Of a DNA stretch of 64,000 nucleotides, positions 8,556-16,667 are shown one piece after another. A program made the translations under genes and the position numbers. The notes below the pieces were generated by a model. That model was not told the origin of the DNA, ran no database searches, and was given only the letters and a program-made list of their open reading frames with translations. Source of the stretch: Ruminococcaceae bacterium BL-4 (GTDB lineage Bacteria; Bacillota; Clostridia; Oscillospirales; Acutalibacteraceae); contig LR778134.1 in the NCBI GenBank assembly GCA_902809935.1, forward strand, positions 1,798,001 to 1,862,000. The letters run 5' to 3'. Each line of letters starts with the position of its first letter. Position 1 is the stretch's first letter.

Positions 8556-10187
8556 TCAGGCATTCATGAACAGTTTGATGTCATCATCAACTGTTCCGAC
8601 ACCCGCGATACCGAATTTTTCAACCAATACCTTGGCCACATTGGGAGACAGAAAGCCCGGCAGCGTGGGGCCGAGGTGGATGTTCTTCACGCCCAAGTAC
8701 AGCAAAGCCAAGAGAACGATGACGGCCTTCTGTTCGTACCAGGCGATATTGAAAGCAATCGGCAGCTTGTTAATATCGTCGAGTCCAAACACCTCTTTGA
8801 GTTTCAGGGCGATGACCGCCAGAGAATAGGAGTCGTTGCACTGTCCGGCGTCCAGAACTCTCGGAATACCGCCGATATCGCCCAGCTTCAGTTTATTATA
8901 GCGATACTTCGCACAGCCCGCCGTAAGAATTACCGTGTCCTTCGGGAGCTTCTCCGCAAACTCGGTGTAGTATTCCCTGGACTTCATACGTCCGTCACAG
9001 CCGGCCATAACCAAGAACTTTTTGATCGCACCGGATTTGACGGCATCGACGATCTTGTCTGCCAGAGCCATCACCTGATTATGGGCAAAGCCGCCGACAA
9101 TGCTGCCAGTCTCAATCTCATCGGGCGCGGGAAGAGTCTTGGCAAGCGCGATGATCTCGGAAAAGTCCTTTTTGCCGTTCTCATCGGCTTCAATATGCTT
9201 GCAGCCGGGATAGCCGGTGGAACCCGTGGTAAAGATTCTGCCCCGGACCTCCTCACTTCTTGGCGGGACGATGCAGTTGGTAGTAAAGAGGATGGGGCCA
9301 TGGAAGGAGACAAATTCCTCAAGCTGCTTCCACCATGCATTGCCGTAGTTTCCGGCAAAGTTGTCGTATTTTTTGAAAGCCGGGTAATAATGGGCAGGCA
9401 GCATCTCGCTGTGGGTATACACATCCACGCCAGTACCTTTGGTTTGCTCCAGAAGCTGCTCCAGATCGGTCAGGTCGTGACCGGAAATCAGGATCGCAGG
9501 ATTTTTTCTGACGCCGATATTGACCTCGGTGATTTCAGGATTGCCGAACCGTGACGTGTTGGCCTCGTCCAGTAGCGCCATAACTTTGACACCGTATTCG
9601 CCGGTTTTCAGCGTCAGCGCGACAAGATCGTCGGCGGAGAGGGAGTCGTCCAGTGTTGCCGCCAGTGCCTCATAGATGAAGGCGTTGATGGTCAAATCTT
9701 CTTTTCCGATGTTTTTCGCGTGCTCGGCGTAAGCAGCCATACCCTTAAGGCCGTATGTGATCATCTCGCGGAGAGAACGCACGTCCTCGTTTTCGGTTGA
9801 CAGCACGCCGACGGTAGCGGCCTTTTCCAGCATGGACGCTCTGGAACTTACCGTAAACGTGGCCGCATCGTGTAAACCCGCAGAAGCAACGGAATTTCTG
9901 AGCTTGTCTCTTACGGCAATCATTTTCATGATCTGTTTTTCAATCGAGCCGTCGTCGAAATTCGCGTTGGTGATGGTCATGAACAGGCTGCTGAGAACTT
10001 CATAATTTGTCTCGCCGAGGGTTTTGACGTCCAGCTTTCCTTTGACTACAATTTCTGAAATGCCCTTGAGCGTGTAAATCAGAAGATCCTGAAGCTTTGC
10101 CACTTCTTCGGTTTTTCCGCAGACGCCGCGCACCGCGCAGCCCTTTCCTCCGGCAGTTTCCTGACACTGATAACAAAACATACTCAT
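8556..10187 (-). CDS. hcp: Hybrid cluster protein / hydroxylamine reductase
   Basis: The 543-residue protein reduces hydroxylamine and, in other bacteria, NO. The N-terminal cysteines have the spacing C-x2-C-x7-C-x5-C ([20 protein letters not shown]), the arrangement of class I enzymes from strict anaerobes with a [4Fe-4S] cluster. Hybrid-cluster ligands are visible as SGHDL, TNCIVPP, YPGCKHI (persulfide Cys), AGCAKYRYN and [10 protein letters not shown]. Length and motifs are complete. It is the fourth gene in an operon with a dicluster Fe-S protein, a cupin, rubredoxin and ferredoxin, and lies opposite a Crp/Fnr regulator, the usual setting for HcpR control under nitrosative stress. Confidence 0.97.
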   Translation of the reverse strand: MSMFCYQCQETAGGKGCAVRGVCGKTEEVAKLQDLLIYTLKGISEIVVKGKLDVKTLGETNYEVLSSLFMTITNANFDDGSIEKQIMKMIAVRDKLRNSVASAGLHDAATFTVSSRASMLEKAATVGVLSTENEDVRSLREMITYGLKGMAAYAEHAKNIGKEDLTINAFIYEALAATLDDSLSADDLVALTLKTGEYGVKVMALLDEANTSRFGNPEITEVNIGVRKNPAILISGHDLTDLEQLLEQTKGTGVDVYTHSEMLPAHYYPAFKKYDNFAGNYGNAWWKQLEEFVSFHGPILFTTNCIVPPRSEEVRGRIFTTGSTGYPGCKHIEADENGKKDFSEIIALAKTLPAPDEIETGSIVGGFAHNQVMALADKIVDAVKSGAIKKFLVMAGCDGRMKSREYYTEFAEKLPKDTVILTAGCAKYRYNKLKLGDIGGIPRVLDAGQCNDSYSLAVIALKLKEVFGLDDINKLPIAFNIAWYEQKAVIVLLALLYLGVKNIHLGPTLPGFLSPNVAKVLVEKFGIAGVGTVDDDIKLFMNA

Positions 10188-10208
10188 TTTTGCTTCCTCC
10201 TTTAAAAT

Positions 10209-10373
10209 TCAGTCTTCAACAGGTTCAAATTCATCTTTACCGACAAAACAAATGGGGCACTGCCAATCATCGGGTAAATCTTCAAATGCCGTACCGGGCG
10301 CGATGCCGCTGTCGGGATCACCAAGCGCGGGATCATAGATATACCCGCAGGGAATACACCTGTACTTTTTCAT
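10209..10373 (-). CDS. Rubredoxin
   Basis: A 54-residue rubredoxin. The four iron ligands are Cys6/Cys9 (CIPCG) and Cys39/Cys42 (CPIC), with the family's [10 protein letters not shown] and [11 protein letters not shown] segments. The usual Gly after the second pair is Phe ([11 protein letters not shown]). The start ATG at 10373 follows a good ribosome site (GGAGG). It lies between the cupin and hcp genes and likely passes single electrons to Hcp or to an NO/O2-detoxifying partner. Confidence 0.93.
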   Translation of the reverse strand: MKKYRCIPCGYIYDPALGDPDSGIAPGTAFEDLPDDWQCPICFVGKDEFEPVED

Positions 10374-10394
10374 CCGGATTCCTCCTTCGCTTTC

Positions 10395-10709
10395 TCAGCT
10401 TTTCGGAGCAGGCGCCTTTACGACAATCAGCTCCAGCGTTTCGTCATGCACATTTCTGACATTCATTTTGGTTTGAAACGGAATTTTCAGCAGCGTTCCG
10501 GCCTCGTACTCATGGATTTCCTGATCATCAAGGCCGATGGAAAGCTGTCCTCGAATGACGGTCATATACACGTTTGAATTGGATAAGTGTTCCGGCAGCC
10601 CCTCGCCCTTGTTGAACACCATGTGGAGGTAATGCAGGTTTTCGTCAAATAAGATTTTTTCTATCGCTTTTTCATTGGAAGTGGACAGCTTATACTCTTT
10701 TTCTACCAT
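10395..10709 (-). CDS. Cupin-fold small protein
   Basis: A 104-residue single-domain cupin with a typical beta-strand rhythm (LHYLHMVFNKGEGLPEHLSNSNVYMTVIRGQLSIGL...YEAGTLLKIPFQT). Only part of the usual His/Glu metal set is present (E and H in LPEHLSNS), so metal binding is uncertain. It is placed inside the hcp operon, 15 nt downstream of the dicluster Fe-S gene, and may sense or bind a small ligand; no specific function can be assigned. Confidence 0.8.
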   Translation of the reverse strand: MVEKEYKLSTSNEKAIEKILFDENLHYLHMVFNKGEGLPEHLSNSNVYMTVIRGQLSIGLDDQEIHEYEAGTLLKIPFQTKMNVRNVHDETLELIVVKAPAPKS

Positions 10710-10724
10710 AATAATAGACTCCTG

Positions 10725-11429
10725 TCAATCAAGAATTTTCCCGTCGGTTGAAATCGTGACAACCTGCCAGGGAATCATTTTGCCGCTGTTTTGAAGCGCT
10801 CTTTTTACTGCGTTTTCAATCCCGCCGCAGCAGGGAACTTCCATTCTGACGACCGTAACGCTTTTTATATTGTTGTTTCGAATGATCTCTGTGAGTTTGT
10901 CGCTGTAATCTCCTTCGTCCAGCTTGGGGCAGCCGATCAGGGTCACTTTGTTTCGGATAAACCTGTTGTGAAAATCTCCGTAAGCATAGGCCGTACAGTC
11001 GGCGGCGATCAGGAGGTTGGCGTCCGCGAAATAAGGAGCGTTGACCGGCGCAAGTTTGATTTGGACGGGCCACTGTGACAACTGGCTTTTGTTTTCGCTG
11101 ATATTGGGATGGACGGCCTCACACTTATTTTCCCGATGGATGGTTTTAGACTGCGTACCGGGGCAGCCGCAGGCCAGCGTTTCTCCCTGTTTGCTCAGCA
11201 TGTTTTTCTTCACGGCGGCTTCATCATATTCTTTTGCATCGCGTTCCTCGAAACTAATAGCCCCTGTCGGGCAGGCCGGCAAACAGTCGCCGAGGCCGTC
11301 GCAGTAATCGTCGCGGAGAAGCTTGGCCTTTCCGTTTATCATTCCGATTGCCCCTTCGTGACAGGCTTTTGCGCACAGTCCGCAGCCGTTGCATTTCTCT
11401 TCATCAATTCTGATAATTTTTCGAATCAT
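10725..11429 (-). CDS. Dicluster [4Fe-4S] protein of the hcp operon
   Basis: A 234-residue protein. The N-terminal 60 residues hold two ferredoxin motifs (CNGCGLCAKACHEGAI and CDGLGDCLPACPTGAI). A linker with ACGCPG follows, then a C-terminal domain with a conserved CPKLDE segment and a CCGGIENAV motif. Proteins of this architecture commonly sit beside hcp in Clostridia and are thought to feed it electrons; that role is inferred. It is the first gene of the minus-strand operon, and its promoter region contains a palindromic regulator site. Confidence 0.88.
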   Translation of the reverse strand: MIRKIIRIDEEKCNGCGLCAKACHEGAIGMINGKAKLLRDDYCDGLGDCLPACPTGAISFEERDAKEYDEAAVKKNMLSKQGETLACGCPGTQSKTIHRENKCEAVHPNISENKSQLSQWPVQIKLAPVNAPYFADANLLIAADCTAYAYGDFHNRFIRNKVTLIGCPKLDEGDYSDKLTEIIRNNNIKSVTVVRMEVPCCGGIENAVKRALQNSGKMIPWQVVTISTDGKILD

Positions 11430-11472
11430 GTTCCGTCCCCCACTTTCAAGTTGTTGTTGACTTTATGATTTG

Positions 11473-11514
11473 AGTTTACTATTCTTAAATTAATAAGTCG
11501 GTTGGAATTCCAAC
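11473..11514 (-). promoter_or_regulatory. Predicted class-II Crp/Fnr activator site and promoter of the hcp operon
   Basis: The perfect 14-bp palindrome GTTGGAATTCCAAC lies at 11501-11514 between the divergent hcp operon and its regulator. A -10-like TAAACT on the minus strand at 11473-11478 would place the start near 11466, so the palindrome centre is at -41.5, the standard class II activation distance. It also lies 15-28 bp before the regulator's ATG, so it could repress that gene. The assignment is by position and symmetry only. Confidence 0.6.
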
Positions 11515-11528
11515 GAAGAGAGGATTTT

Positions 11529-12269
11529 ATGAAAGATTATTTGGATGTGCTGAAGACAGTACGATTATTCAAAGGCATTGAAGAATCAGATTTACTGTCG
11601 CTTTTGTCTTGCCTTACCGCAAAATCGGTTCATTACGAAAAAGGGCAAACGGTATTTTCCCGCGGCGAAAGCATTGAAAAATTCGGCATCGTTTTATCGG
11701 GGCAGGTTCAGGTCGTGCAGGACGACTATTACGGGAACAGAAGCATTCTTGGAAAAATTGACATTGGAAATTTGTTTGGGGAATCCTTTGCCTGTGCGGA
11801 AATAAAAACGCTTCCGGTCAGTGTAATCACAACGACCGAAAGCGATCTTCTCTTTATCGACTGTCACAGACTTGCCGTTCCGTGCGCCAAGGCGTGCGGA
11901 TTTCACAGCAGGCTCATTCAGAATATGTTGAATATCGTATCCATGAAAAATATAGCGCTGACGCAGAAAATTGAATTTACGTCAAAGCGTACCACTCGCG
12001 AAAAGCTCCTTGCCTATCTCTCGGCCGAAGCGAAGAAAGCAGAAAACACCCGTTTCAGTATTCCTTTTAACCGGCAGGAACTCGCGGACTACCTTTCCGT
12101 CGAGCGCAGCGCCATGTCAGCCGAGCTTTCAAAGCTCAGGGACGACGGCGTTCTAAGGTTTCACAAAAATCAGTTCGAGCTGTTACAAACGACCGGTGCA
12201 GTCGTCAGTCTCAATGATACCTCTGACCTTAATGATAAAATGAACTGTATTTTTCTTCGCAATGAATGA
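11529..12269 (+). CDS. Crp/Fnr-family regulator, HcpR-like
   Basis: A 246-residue protein with an N-terminal cyclic-nucleotide-binding-type beta barrel (about residues 10-125) and a C-terminal winged helix (NRQELADYLSVERSAMSAELSKLRDDGVL). No N-terminal cysteine cluster like that of FNR is present, so it is not an FNR-type [4Fe-4S] sensor; HcpR regulators act through heme or another N-oxide sensing mode. It is divergent from the hcp operon and is therefore its probable activator. I use the ATG at 11529, preceded by AGAGGA, rather than 11502, which falls inside the palindromic operator. Confidence 0.88.
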   Translation: MKDYLDVLKTVRLFKGIEESDLLSLLSCLTAKSVHYEKGQTVFSRGESIEKFGIVLSGQVQVVQDDYYGNRSILGKIDIGNLFGESFACAEIKTLPVSVITTTESDLLFIDCHRLAVPCAKACGFHSRLIQNMLNIVSMKNIALTQKIEFTSKRTTREKLLAYLSAEAKKAENTRFSIPFNRQELADYLSVERSAMSAELSKLRDDGVLRFHKNQFELLQTTGAVVSLNDTSDLNDKMNCIFLRNE

Positions 12270-12309
12270 ACATGATTATGGTACTGTTTGTTTCAAGATA
12301 ATAATATTT

Positions 12310-12993
12310 TCAGGAGTCTATATGCAGTTTGTTCAGCAAATCGACATCCATGATTGTGATCTGTTTTGGATCATAGGTGATAAGGCCGTCTTTTCTCATT
12401 TTATTCAGCTCTCTTGACAGAGATGGCCTTTGGACCCCTATTTTTTCAGCCAGTTCTTTTTTGGTCATATTCAATTTAATAGTATTTGATTTTTGTATGT
12501 GGCATTCATAAAGCAAAAACTCAATGATACATTGTCTGATTGTCTTTAACGTTAATATTTTAATCTTGCCTGTTAAAATAAGCGTTTTATCGGATACAGA
12601 CTGGAGAAAGCCCTTCAGAAATTTACTGTTATCTTGGCACAGCTTCAAAATCAATTCTTTCTTGATCTGGAGAATTTTCGCATCACACTTTGCGGTGATT
12701 GTCATGGGATAAAAGTTTCTGTGTGAAAACAGGAGATTTTCTCCCATAACCTCACCGGCCGAAAAACTGCAAATCGTGAGCAGATCCCCATCCGAATCAA
12801 TTTTTTGTACTAAGACAGTCCCGCTCAAAATGATGTCAAGGCTTTCACATTTTTCGTTCTGAAGATGTACTATGGAATCTTTGAAGTAAGTGCTGGTACG
12901 GTAAAGATTATTTTGAAACAATTTATCCAGTTCATTATTCGAGAAGCACTTAAACAGATTTACCGTTTCTAGAAAAGAAATAAAATTATCCAA
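12310..12993 (-). CDS. Second Crp/Fnr-family regulator, divergent from the DCCP-like operon
   Basis: A 227-residue protein with a Crp-type sensor domain (IILSGTVLVQKIDSDGDLLTICSFSAGEVMGENLLF) and a C-terminal helix-turn-helix (TKKELAEKIGVQRPSLSRELNKMRKDGLI). It is only moderately similar to the HcpR-like protein encoded at 11529 and is more A+T-rich. It faces the 2-hydroxyacyl-CoA dehydratase-like operon across a short intergenic region containing a 26-bp perfect palindrome, so it probably activates that operon and controls itself. The ligand is unknown. Confidence 0.88.
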   Translation of the reverse strand: MDNFISFLETVNLFKCFSNNELDKLFQNNLYRTSTYFKDSIVHLQNEKCESLDIILSGTVLVQKIDSDGDLLTICSFSAGEVMGENLLFSHRNFYPMTITAKCDAKILQIKKELILKLCQDNSKFLKGFLQSVSDKTLILTGKIKILTLKTIRQCIIEFLLYECHIQKSNTIKLNMTKKELAEKIGVQRPSLSRELNKMRKDGLITYDPKQITIMDVDLLNKLHIDS

Positions 12994-13011
12994 AATATCG
13001 CACCTCTCTTC

Positions 13012-13059
13012 AAAGGAGTAACCATGGTTACTCCTTTCACTTTTGTTTTTGATTATAAT
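13012..13059 (+). promoter_or_regulatory. 26-bp palindromic operator and promoter of the DCCP-like operon
   Basis: The sequence at 13012-13037 is a perfect 26-bp palindrome with half-site AAAGGAGTAACCA and its complement. A consensus TATAAT follows at 13054-13059, giving a predicted start near 13066. The palindrome centre (13024.5) is then at -41.5, as for class II Crp/Fnr activation. No good -35 box is present, which fits activator dependence. The operator also lies 19 bp before the start of the divergent regulator gene. Confidence 0.7.
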
Positions 13060-13095
13060 ACAAAAGTATCAAAGATGAAAGGGGCCTTAAATGTT

Positions 13096-14274
13096 TTGGA
13101 TAAAAAATATGAGGATCAAATCCTGAAATCGATGGATGCCGTGCGCGAAAAAGCACCAGATATCCCGCTGGATTATTTTTTCGATATCTGGAAGGGATTC
13201 TGGTTTGGGGAACAAAAGACAGAAATGCCGTCCATAGCGGTATTGGGAACCGGTATTCCTGAATTATATATTCGGGCTGCTGGTGCGAAACCGCTATTTT
13301 TGCTGGGAGGCAATTACTTTACGGATCAATACGCAGAACAGGTGTTTCCGCAGATTTCGGACCCTGTGCTCAAATCCGCAAGCAGCATTCTCTTTTCCGA
13401 ACAGCTCTCCTGCATGAGGGATATCATCGGGATGGTTGTGTCGGTGAGCAACGCAGATACGCGTAAAGTTGTGTCTTATTTAAAAGACCTGGGGCATCCG
13501 GTGATTGTGATGGAGGAGGAGCCGTTTATGGATTCAAAAGCCACATCACGGTTTCGGTCGTCACAGATGGATTTAGTTATGGAGCTGCAAAAGCTCACAC
13601 ACCGACCGATCACCGCCAAGAGCATCCGAACTGCCGCGAAGCAAATCACCAGCGCACATGATGCCATCCGGCACCTTAAAACTATGGATATTCCGCAAAT
13701 CGCAAAGGATTTTATCAAGCAGACCTATTATCTTGCTCCTGACATTCAGGACTGGACCGACCGCGTGAATGGATTCGCCGAGGAAAACCTGAAGCCGATG
13801 CCCGAAAACCGGTCCCATCTGCTGCTGATCGGGTCACCGATCTTTTTCCCGAATGTCAAAATCCCGACTGTATTACATAATGTCGGCATCCAAAATTATG
13901 AGAATCACTGCGGAGTCCCTGATCCGGAGGATTACACAGAGCTTATGGAGCATGATCCTTTCTCGCTGAATTCCATGTTCAGGGATCTGAATGAAATTCA
14001 TTACAGATCGGCACAAAACGATATTGCTCGCGCACTGTGTTCTGATACTTCTTTCCTGCAAAACGCCAGCGGTGTCATATACCATCTGCTCAAGGGACAA
14101 CTCATGTATGCTTATGAAGCGAATCGGATTGAAAAGGCCGCCATCAGGGCGGGGATTCCGTTCGTCTGCATTGAAACAGATTATACGAATGCCGATACCG
14201 AACAGATCAGAATCCGCCTGGAAGCATTTTCAGAACTGCTGACGCAGACCGGAAAACTGCCTGCGGCAGTATAA
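13096..14274 (+). CDS. Cysteine-depleted paralogue of the 2-hydroxyacyl-CoA dehydratase / double-cubane protein family
   Basis: About 392 residues, related along its whole length to the protein encoded at 15431: both share PVLK, IAGSP/LIGSP-ITFPN/IFFPN, VIYHLL/IL-G and the ending ETD-EQ-IRLEAF. Aligning the two shows that cysteines at family positions are replaced here: ACPVLK becomes SDPVLK, TCDGKRK becomes NADTRK, RGC becomes KGQ, and CACTC is absent. Only the Cys in NHCG is kept. It probably cannot hold the usual cluster and may be a structural or regulatory partner. The open frame reaches an ATG at 13024, but that codon lies inside the operator; I choose TTG 13096 after GAAAGGGG, with ATG 13075 as alternative. 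Confidence 0.8.
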   Translation: MDKKYEDQILKSMDAVREKAPDIPLDYFFDIWKGFWFGEQKTEMPSIAVLGTGIPELYIRAAGAKPLFLLGGNYFTDQYAEQVFPQISDPVLKSASSILFSEQLSCMRDIIGMVVSVSNADTRKVVSYLKDLGHPVIVMEEEPFMDSKATSRFRSSQMDLVMELQKLTHRPITAKSIRTAAKQITSAHDAIRHLKTMDIPQIAKDFIKQTYYLAPDIQDWTDRVNGFAEENLKPMPENRSHLLLIGSPIFFPNVKIPTVLHNVGIQNYENHCGVPDPEDYTELMEHDPFSLNSMFRDLNEIHYRSAQNDIARALCSDTSFLQNASGVIYHLLKGQLMYAYEANRIEKAAIRAGIPFVCIETDYTNADTEQIRIRLEAFSELLTQTGKLPAAV

Positions 14275-14322
14275 AAATAAATATTTATCAGCTTAAAACT
14301 CAAAGCGATTAAGGAGGAACTT

Positions 14323-14721
14323 ATGCCATTCAGCTTTCTTTTACAAGAACTGCATCAAAAGGCTGCGGAAAAGATAAAAGCGGCAAAAGCGCATCGTAGG
14401 ATTATTGCCGTCGTGATTGTAGCTGCTCTTGTCACGATCGCCTTTTTCACCATCAAAACGAATCTTGCGCGGAGCTCAGAGGTTGGGAACTCAGCACCCG
14501 CAAGCAATATAATGCAAAGCGCAGGGAACGCAGCCCAGCCAAACGGTGGCAATCAAACCGAAACCGCTATGCAGGCCAAAACACTTAAGCGCATTGAAAA
14601 TGTTGCCTCTATTTTAGGTATTGCCGTATTGACATCGGGAGGCATGATAATCTATTACCAAAAAAAGAAAAAACGCGTTGCACCGCTTCCGGTACTGCGG
14701 AGTGAGGAGGAGACACATTGA
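14323..14721 (+). CDS. Small two-TM membrane protein of the DCCP-like operon
   Basis: A 132-residue protein of unknown family. It has an N-terminal cytosolic basic helix, one membrane segment (about 27-46), an Asn/Gln/Ala-rich extracytoplasmic stretch with little predicted structure (about 50-85), a second membrane segment (about 94-112) and a basic tail. There are no cysteines or metal motifs. AAGGAGG precedes the ATG. Its stop overlaps the TTG start of the membrane ferredoxin gene, so the two proteins are probably made together and may form one membrane complex. Confidence 0.75.
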   Translation: MPFSFLLQELHQKAAEKIKAAKAHRRIIAVVIVAALVTIAFFTIKTNLARSSEVGNSAPASNIMQSAGNAAQPNGGNQTETAMQAKTLKRIENVASILGIAVLTSGGMIIYYQKKKKRVAPLPVLRSEEETH

Positions 14722-15431
14722 AGCAGCGTAAAATTACGGCTTTCCGTATCATGTGTCTACTGATTGCCGTTGCTGTACTCGTTTTTCTGGGAAGCGGATA
14801 CCGGATTATTATTTTGTTGCTCAGCATCTTCAGCGCTCTGGTTTTTGGGCGCCTCTGGTGCGGCTATGTCTGCCCACTGGGCTTTTATCAGGAACTGCTT
14901 TCAATGCTTCGGAAAAAACTGCATATTCCGACGTTCCACGTGTCATTAAAGGTGAAATCCTATTTGCGTCCGCTGAAATGGATCATACTTGTATATTTTC
15001 TGGCCAGCGTTTTGTTTTTTGGGTTGCGCCCAGTTATGTATATACGGCCCGACCTTTCCTTCAGCAGCGCAGATATGAGTATCTATAAAATCATTATTGT
15101 CGGTATTGTAACGGGAATTTGTTTTCTGAAAGAAAGGGCGTTCTGTAAATACTGCCCGCTAGGGACACTCCGGGGCTTTGTCAATAAAATTAGCTTCGGA
15201 AAAATTAAAAAGGACGGCACCGCGTGTACACACTGCCGCGCTTGTCTTGAATGTTGTCCAATGGATATCCGCTCCATTTATGAAGAACGCAACAAATCCG
15301 ATATCACTCACTCGGATTGTATCTACTGTATGAAATGCATTGAGGCATGCCCGGAGCAGGATGTGCTTTCTTTTACCCTGTTTGGAAAAAAGGTATTGTC
15401 CTCCAAACGTAATAGTAAGCAGGTGAAATAA
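14718..15431 (+). CDS. NapH/NosR-like polyferredoxin membrane protein
   Basis: A 237-residue membrane protein with about four membrane helices and two pairs of Fe-S motifs. CGYVCP and FCKYCP are the cytosolic C-x2/3-CP motifs of the NapH/NosR/CcoG group; CTHCRACLECCP and CIYCMKCIEACP near the C-terminus each bind a [4Fe-4S] cluster. Such proteins move electrons between the membrane and soluble redox enzymes. The start is TTG 14718 after GAGGAGGAGA, overlapping the upstream stop, and its own stop overlaps the next ATG. Placement between the two paralogous enzymes suggests that it supplies electrons to their activase, an inference. Confidence 0.88.
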   Translation: MKQRKITAFRIMCLLIAVAVLVFLGSGYRIIILLLSIFSALVFGRLWCGYVCPLGFYQELLSMLRKKLHIPTFHVSLKVKSYLRPLKWIILVYFLASVLFFGLRPVMYIRPDLSFSSADMSIYKIIIVGIVTGICFLKERAFCKYCPLGTLRGFVNKISFGKIKKDGTACTHCRACLECCPMDIRSIYEERNKSDITHSDCIYCMKCIEACPEQDVLSFTLFGKKVLSSKRNSKQVK

Positions 15432-16663
15432 TGGAAGAGCGTACATTAGAACGTTATAAGCGAAATATTTCGCGTGTTTCGGCTGGTTCACTGAAACAGT
15501 TGACATCTACGGGAAATGTTCCCAAGGAGCTTGAATATTTTACGAATGTTCTTAAAAGAACATTCGTCGATTTTGAAAAAGATGACAACGAGTACATAGG
15601 TAGCTACTGCGTGATGGTGCCGGATGAAATGATATACGCATTTGGCTACAGGCCGCTGCGCTTATGCGCTGGGCACAGCGTTGCGGCGATGATCGGGGAT
15701 GAGATTGTCCCGCGTGATGCATGCCCAGTCCTGAAGGCAACTGCCGGTTTTCACGCAATGCGCGTCATGCCAATCTATCAGCAGTGCAGGCTGGCAGTGC
15801 TGCCGATGACCTGCGATGGCAAGCGAAAAAGCGCTGCGCTTTTGTCGCAGTACCTTCCGGTTATTCCCTTGCCGATTGAAATGGATAAGTCGGAGGAACG
15901 CTTTGCGCAGAACCTGCAAAACATGCATGCTCTCATGAAAAGTATTTCCAAAGAAACGGGCCGCAGGTTCTCCAACCGGAAACTGATTGAATCCTGCAAA
16001 AGCATTAATGTGGCACAGCAGGAAGCATATAAACTATACGGCTTGCTCTCATCCGACAATCCGCCTGTCACGGGTTCGCAGGTTATGGCAGTGCTGAACA
16101 GCTACTGTTACGATACGCCGGAAAGTTGGGCGCAGCACGCGAAAATATTGAATGCCGGACTTTCCCAAAAAGCAGCTGCCATGCAGCCTTTGAAAAGGGA
16201 AAAGCCGCGTATCTTTATTGCAGGCTCTCCCATTACATTTCCAAACTATAAACTGCCGTTTTTGATGGAAGGTCTGGGGGCACAGATTGTCGGAGACGAG
16301 ACGTGTATGGCGGGGAGGCTTTTATACGACCCCGTTGTTCCTGATGAGTACAGTACAGACGGCATCTTACGTGCGCTTACGGCGCGATATGTTTGCGCAT
16401 GTACGTGTCCGGTATTCGAGCAGACGGACGATCGCCTCAGCAGTCTCACAGAAAAACTGCGTCAGACGAAAGCGGAGGGCGTTATTTATCATATCCTGCG
16501 CGGCTGCACGCCTTACGACTTCGAATTGTCCATGGTGGAACAGCTGGCAGATAAGCTTGATATTCCGGTTCTGCGTGTGGAAACAGATTTCTCCGCCGAG
16601 GATGCAGAACAGGTAAAAATCCGCCTGGAAGCGTTTGTTGAATTGATAGAACAAAGGAGATAA
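15431..16663 (+). CDS. Double-cubane-cluster-like reductase subunit (2-hydroxyacyl-CoA dehydratase D-component family)
   Basis: A 410-residue protein with the full cysteine set of the HgdB/DCCP family: Cys60 (SYCVMVP), Cys79 (RLCAGHS), Cys98 (ACPVLK), Cys128 (TCDGKRK), Cys292 (ETCMAGR), Cys322/324/326 (CACTCP) and Cys359 (RGC). Family members are either 2-hydroxyacyl-CoA or benzoyl-CoA type enzymes or homodimeric double-cubane proteins that reduce small molecules such as acetylene or hydrazine in vitro. No acyl-CoA transferase, CoA ligase or other fermentation gene is nearby, which favours the second group. The ATG shares a base with the upstream TAA, and the activase gene follows after 4 nt. 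Confidence 0.87.
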   Translation: MEERTLERYKRNISRVSAGSLKQLTSTGNVPKELEYFTNVLKRTFVDFEKDDNEYIGSYCVMVPDEMIYAFGYRPLRLCAGHSVAAMIGDEIVPRDACPVLKATAGFHAMRVMPIYQQCRLAVLPMTCDGKRKSAALLSQYLPVIPLPIEMDKSEERFAQNLQNMHALMKSISKETGRRFSNRKLIESCKSINVAQQEAYKLYGLLSSDNPPVTGSQVMAVLNSYCYDTPESWAQHAKILNAGLSQKAAAMQPLKREKPRIFIAGSPITFPNYKLPFLMEGLGAQIVGDETCMAGRLLYDPVVPDEYSTDGILRALTARYVCACTCPVFEQTDDRLSSLTEKLRQTKAEGVIYHILRGCTPYDFELSMVEQLADKLDIPVLRVETDFSAEDAEQVKIRLEAFVELIEQRR

Positions 16664-16667
16664 ATAC

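Noticed and set aside
8676-9554. 292-residue plus-strand frame inside hcp
   Set aside because: Shadow of a G+C-rich gene; the hcp frame carries all conserved motifs.
13024-13095. N-terminal extension of the cysteine-depleted paralogue from ATG 13024
   Set aside because: The codon lies in the centre of the palindromic operator and upstream of the -10 box, so it is not transcribed from that promoter.
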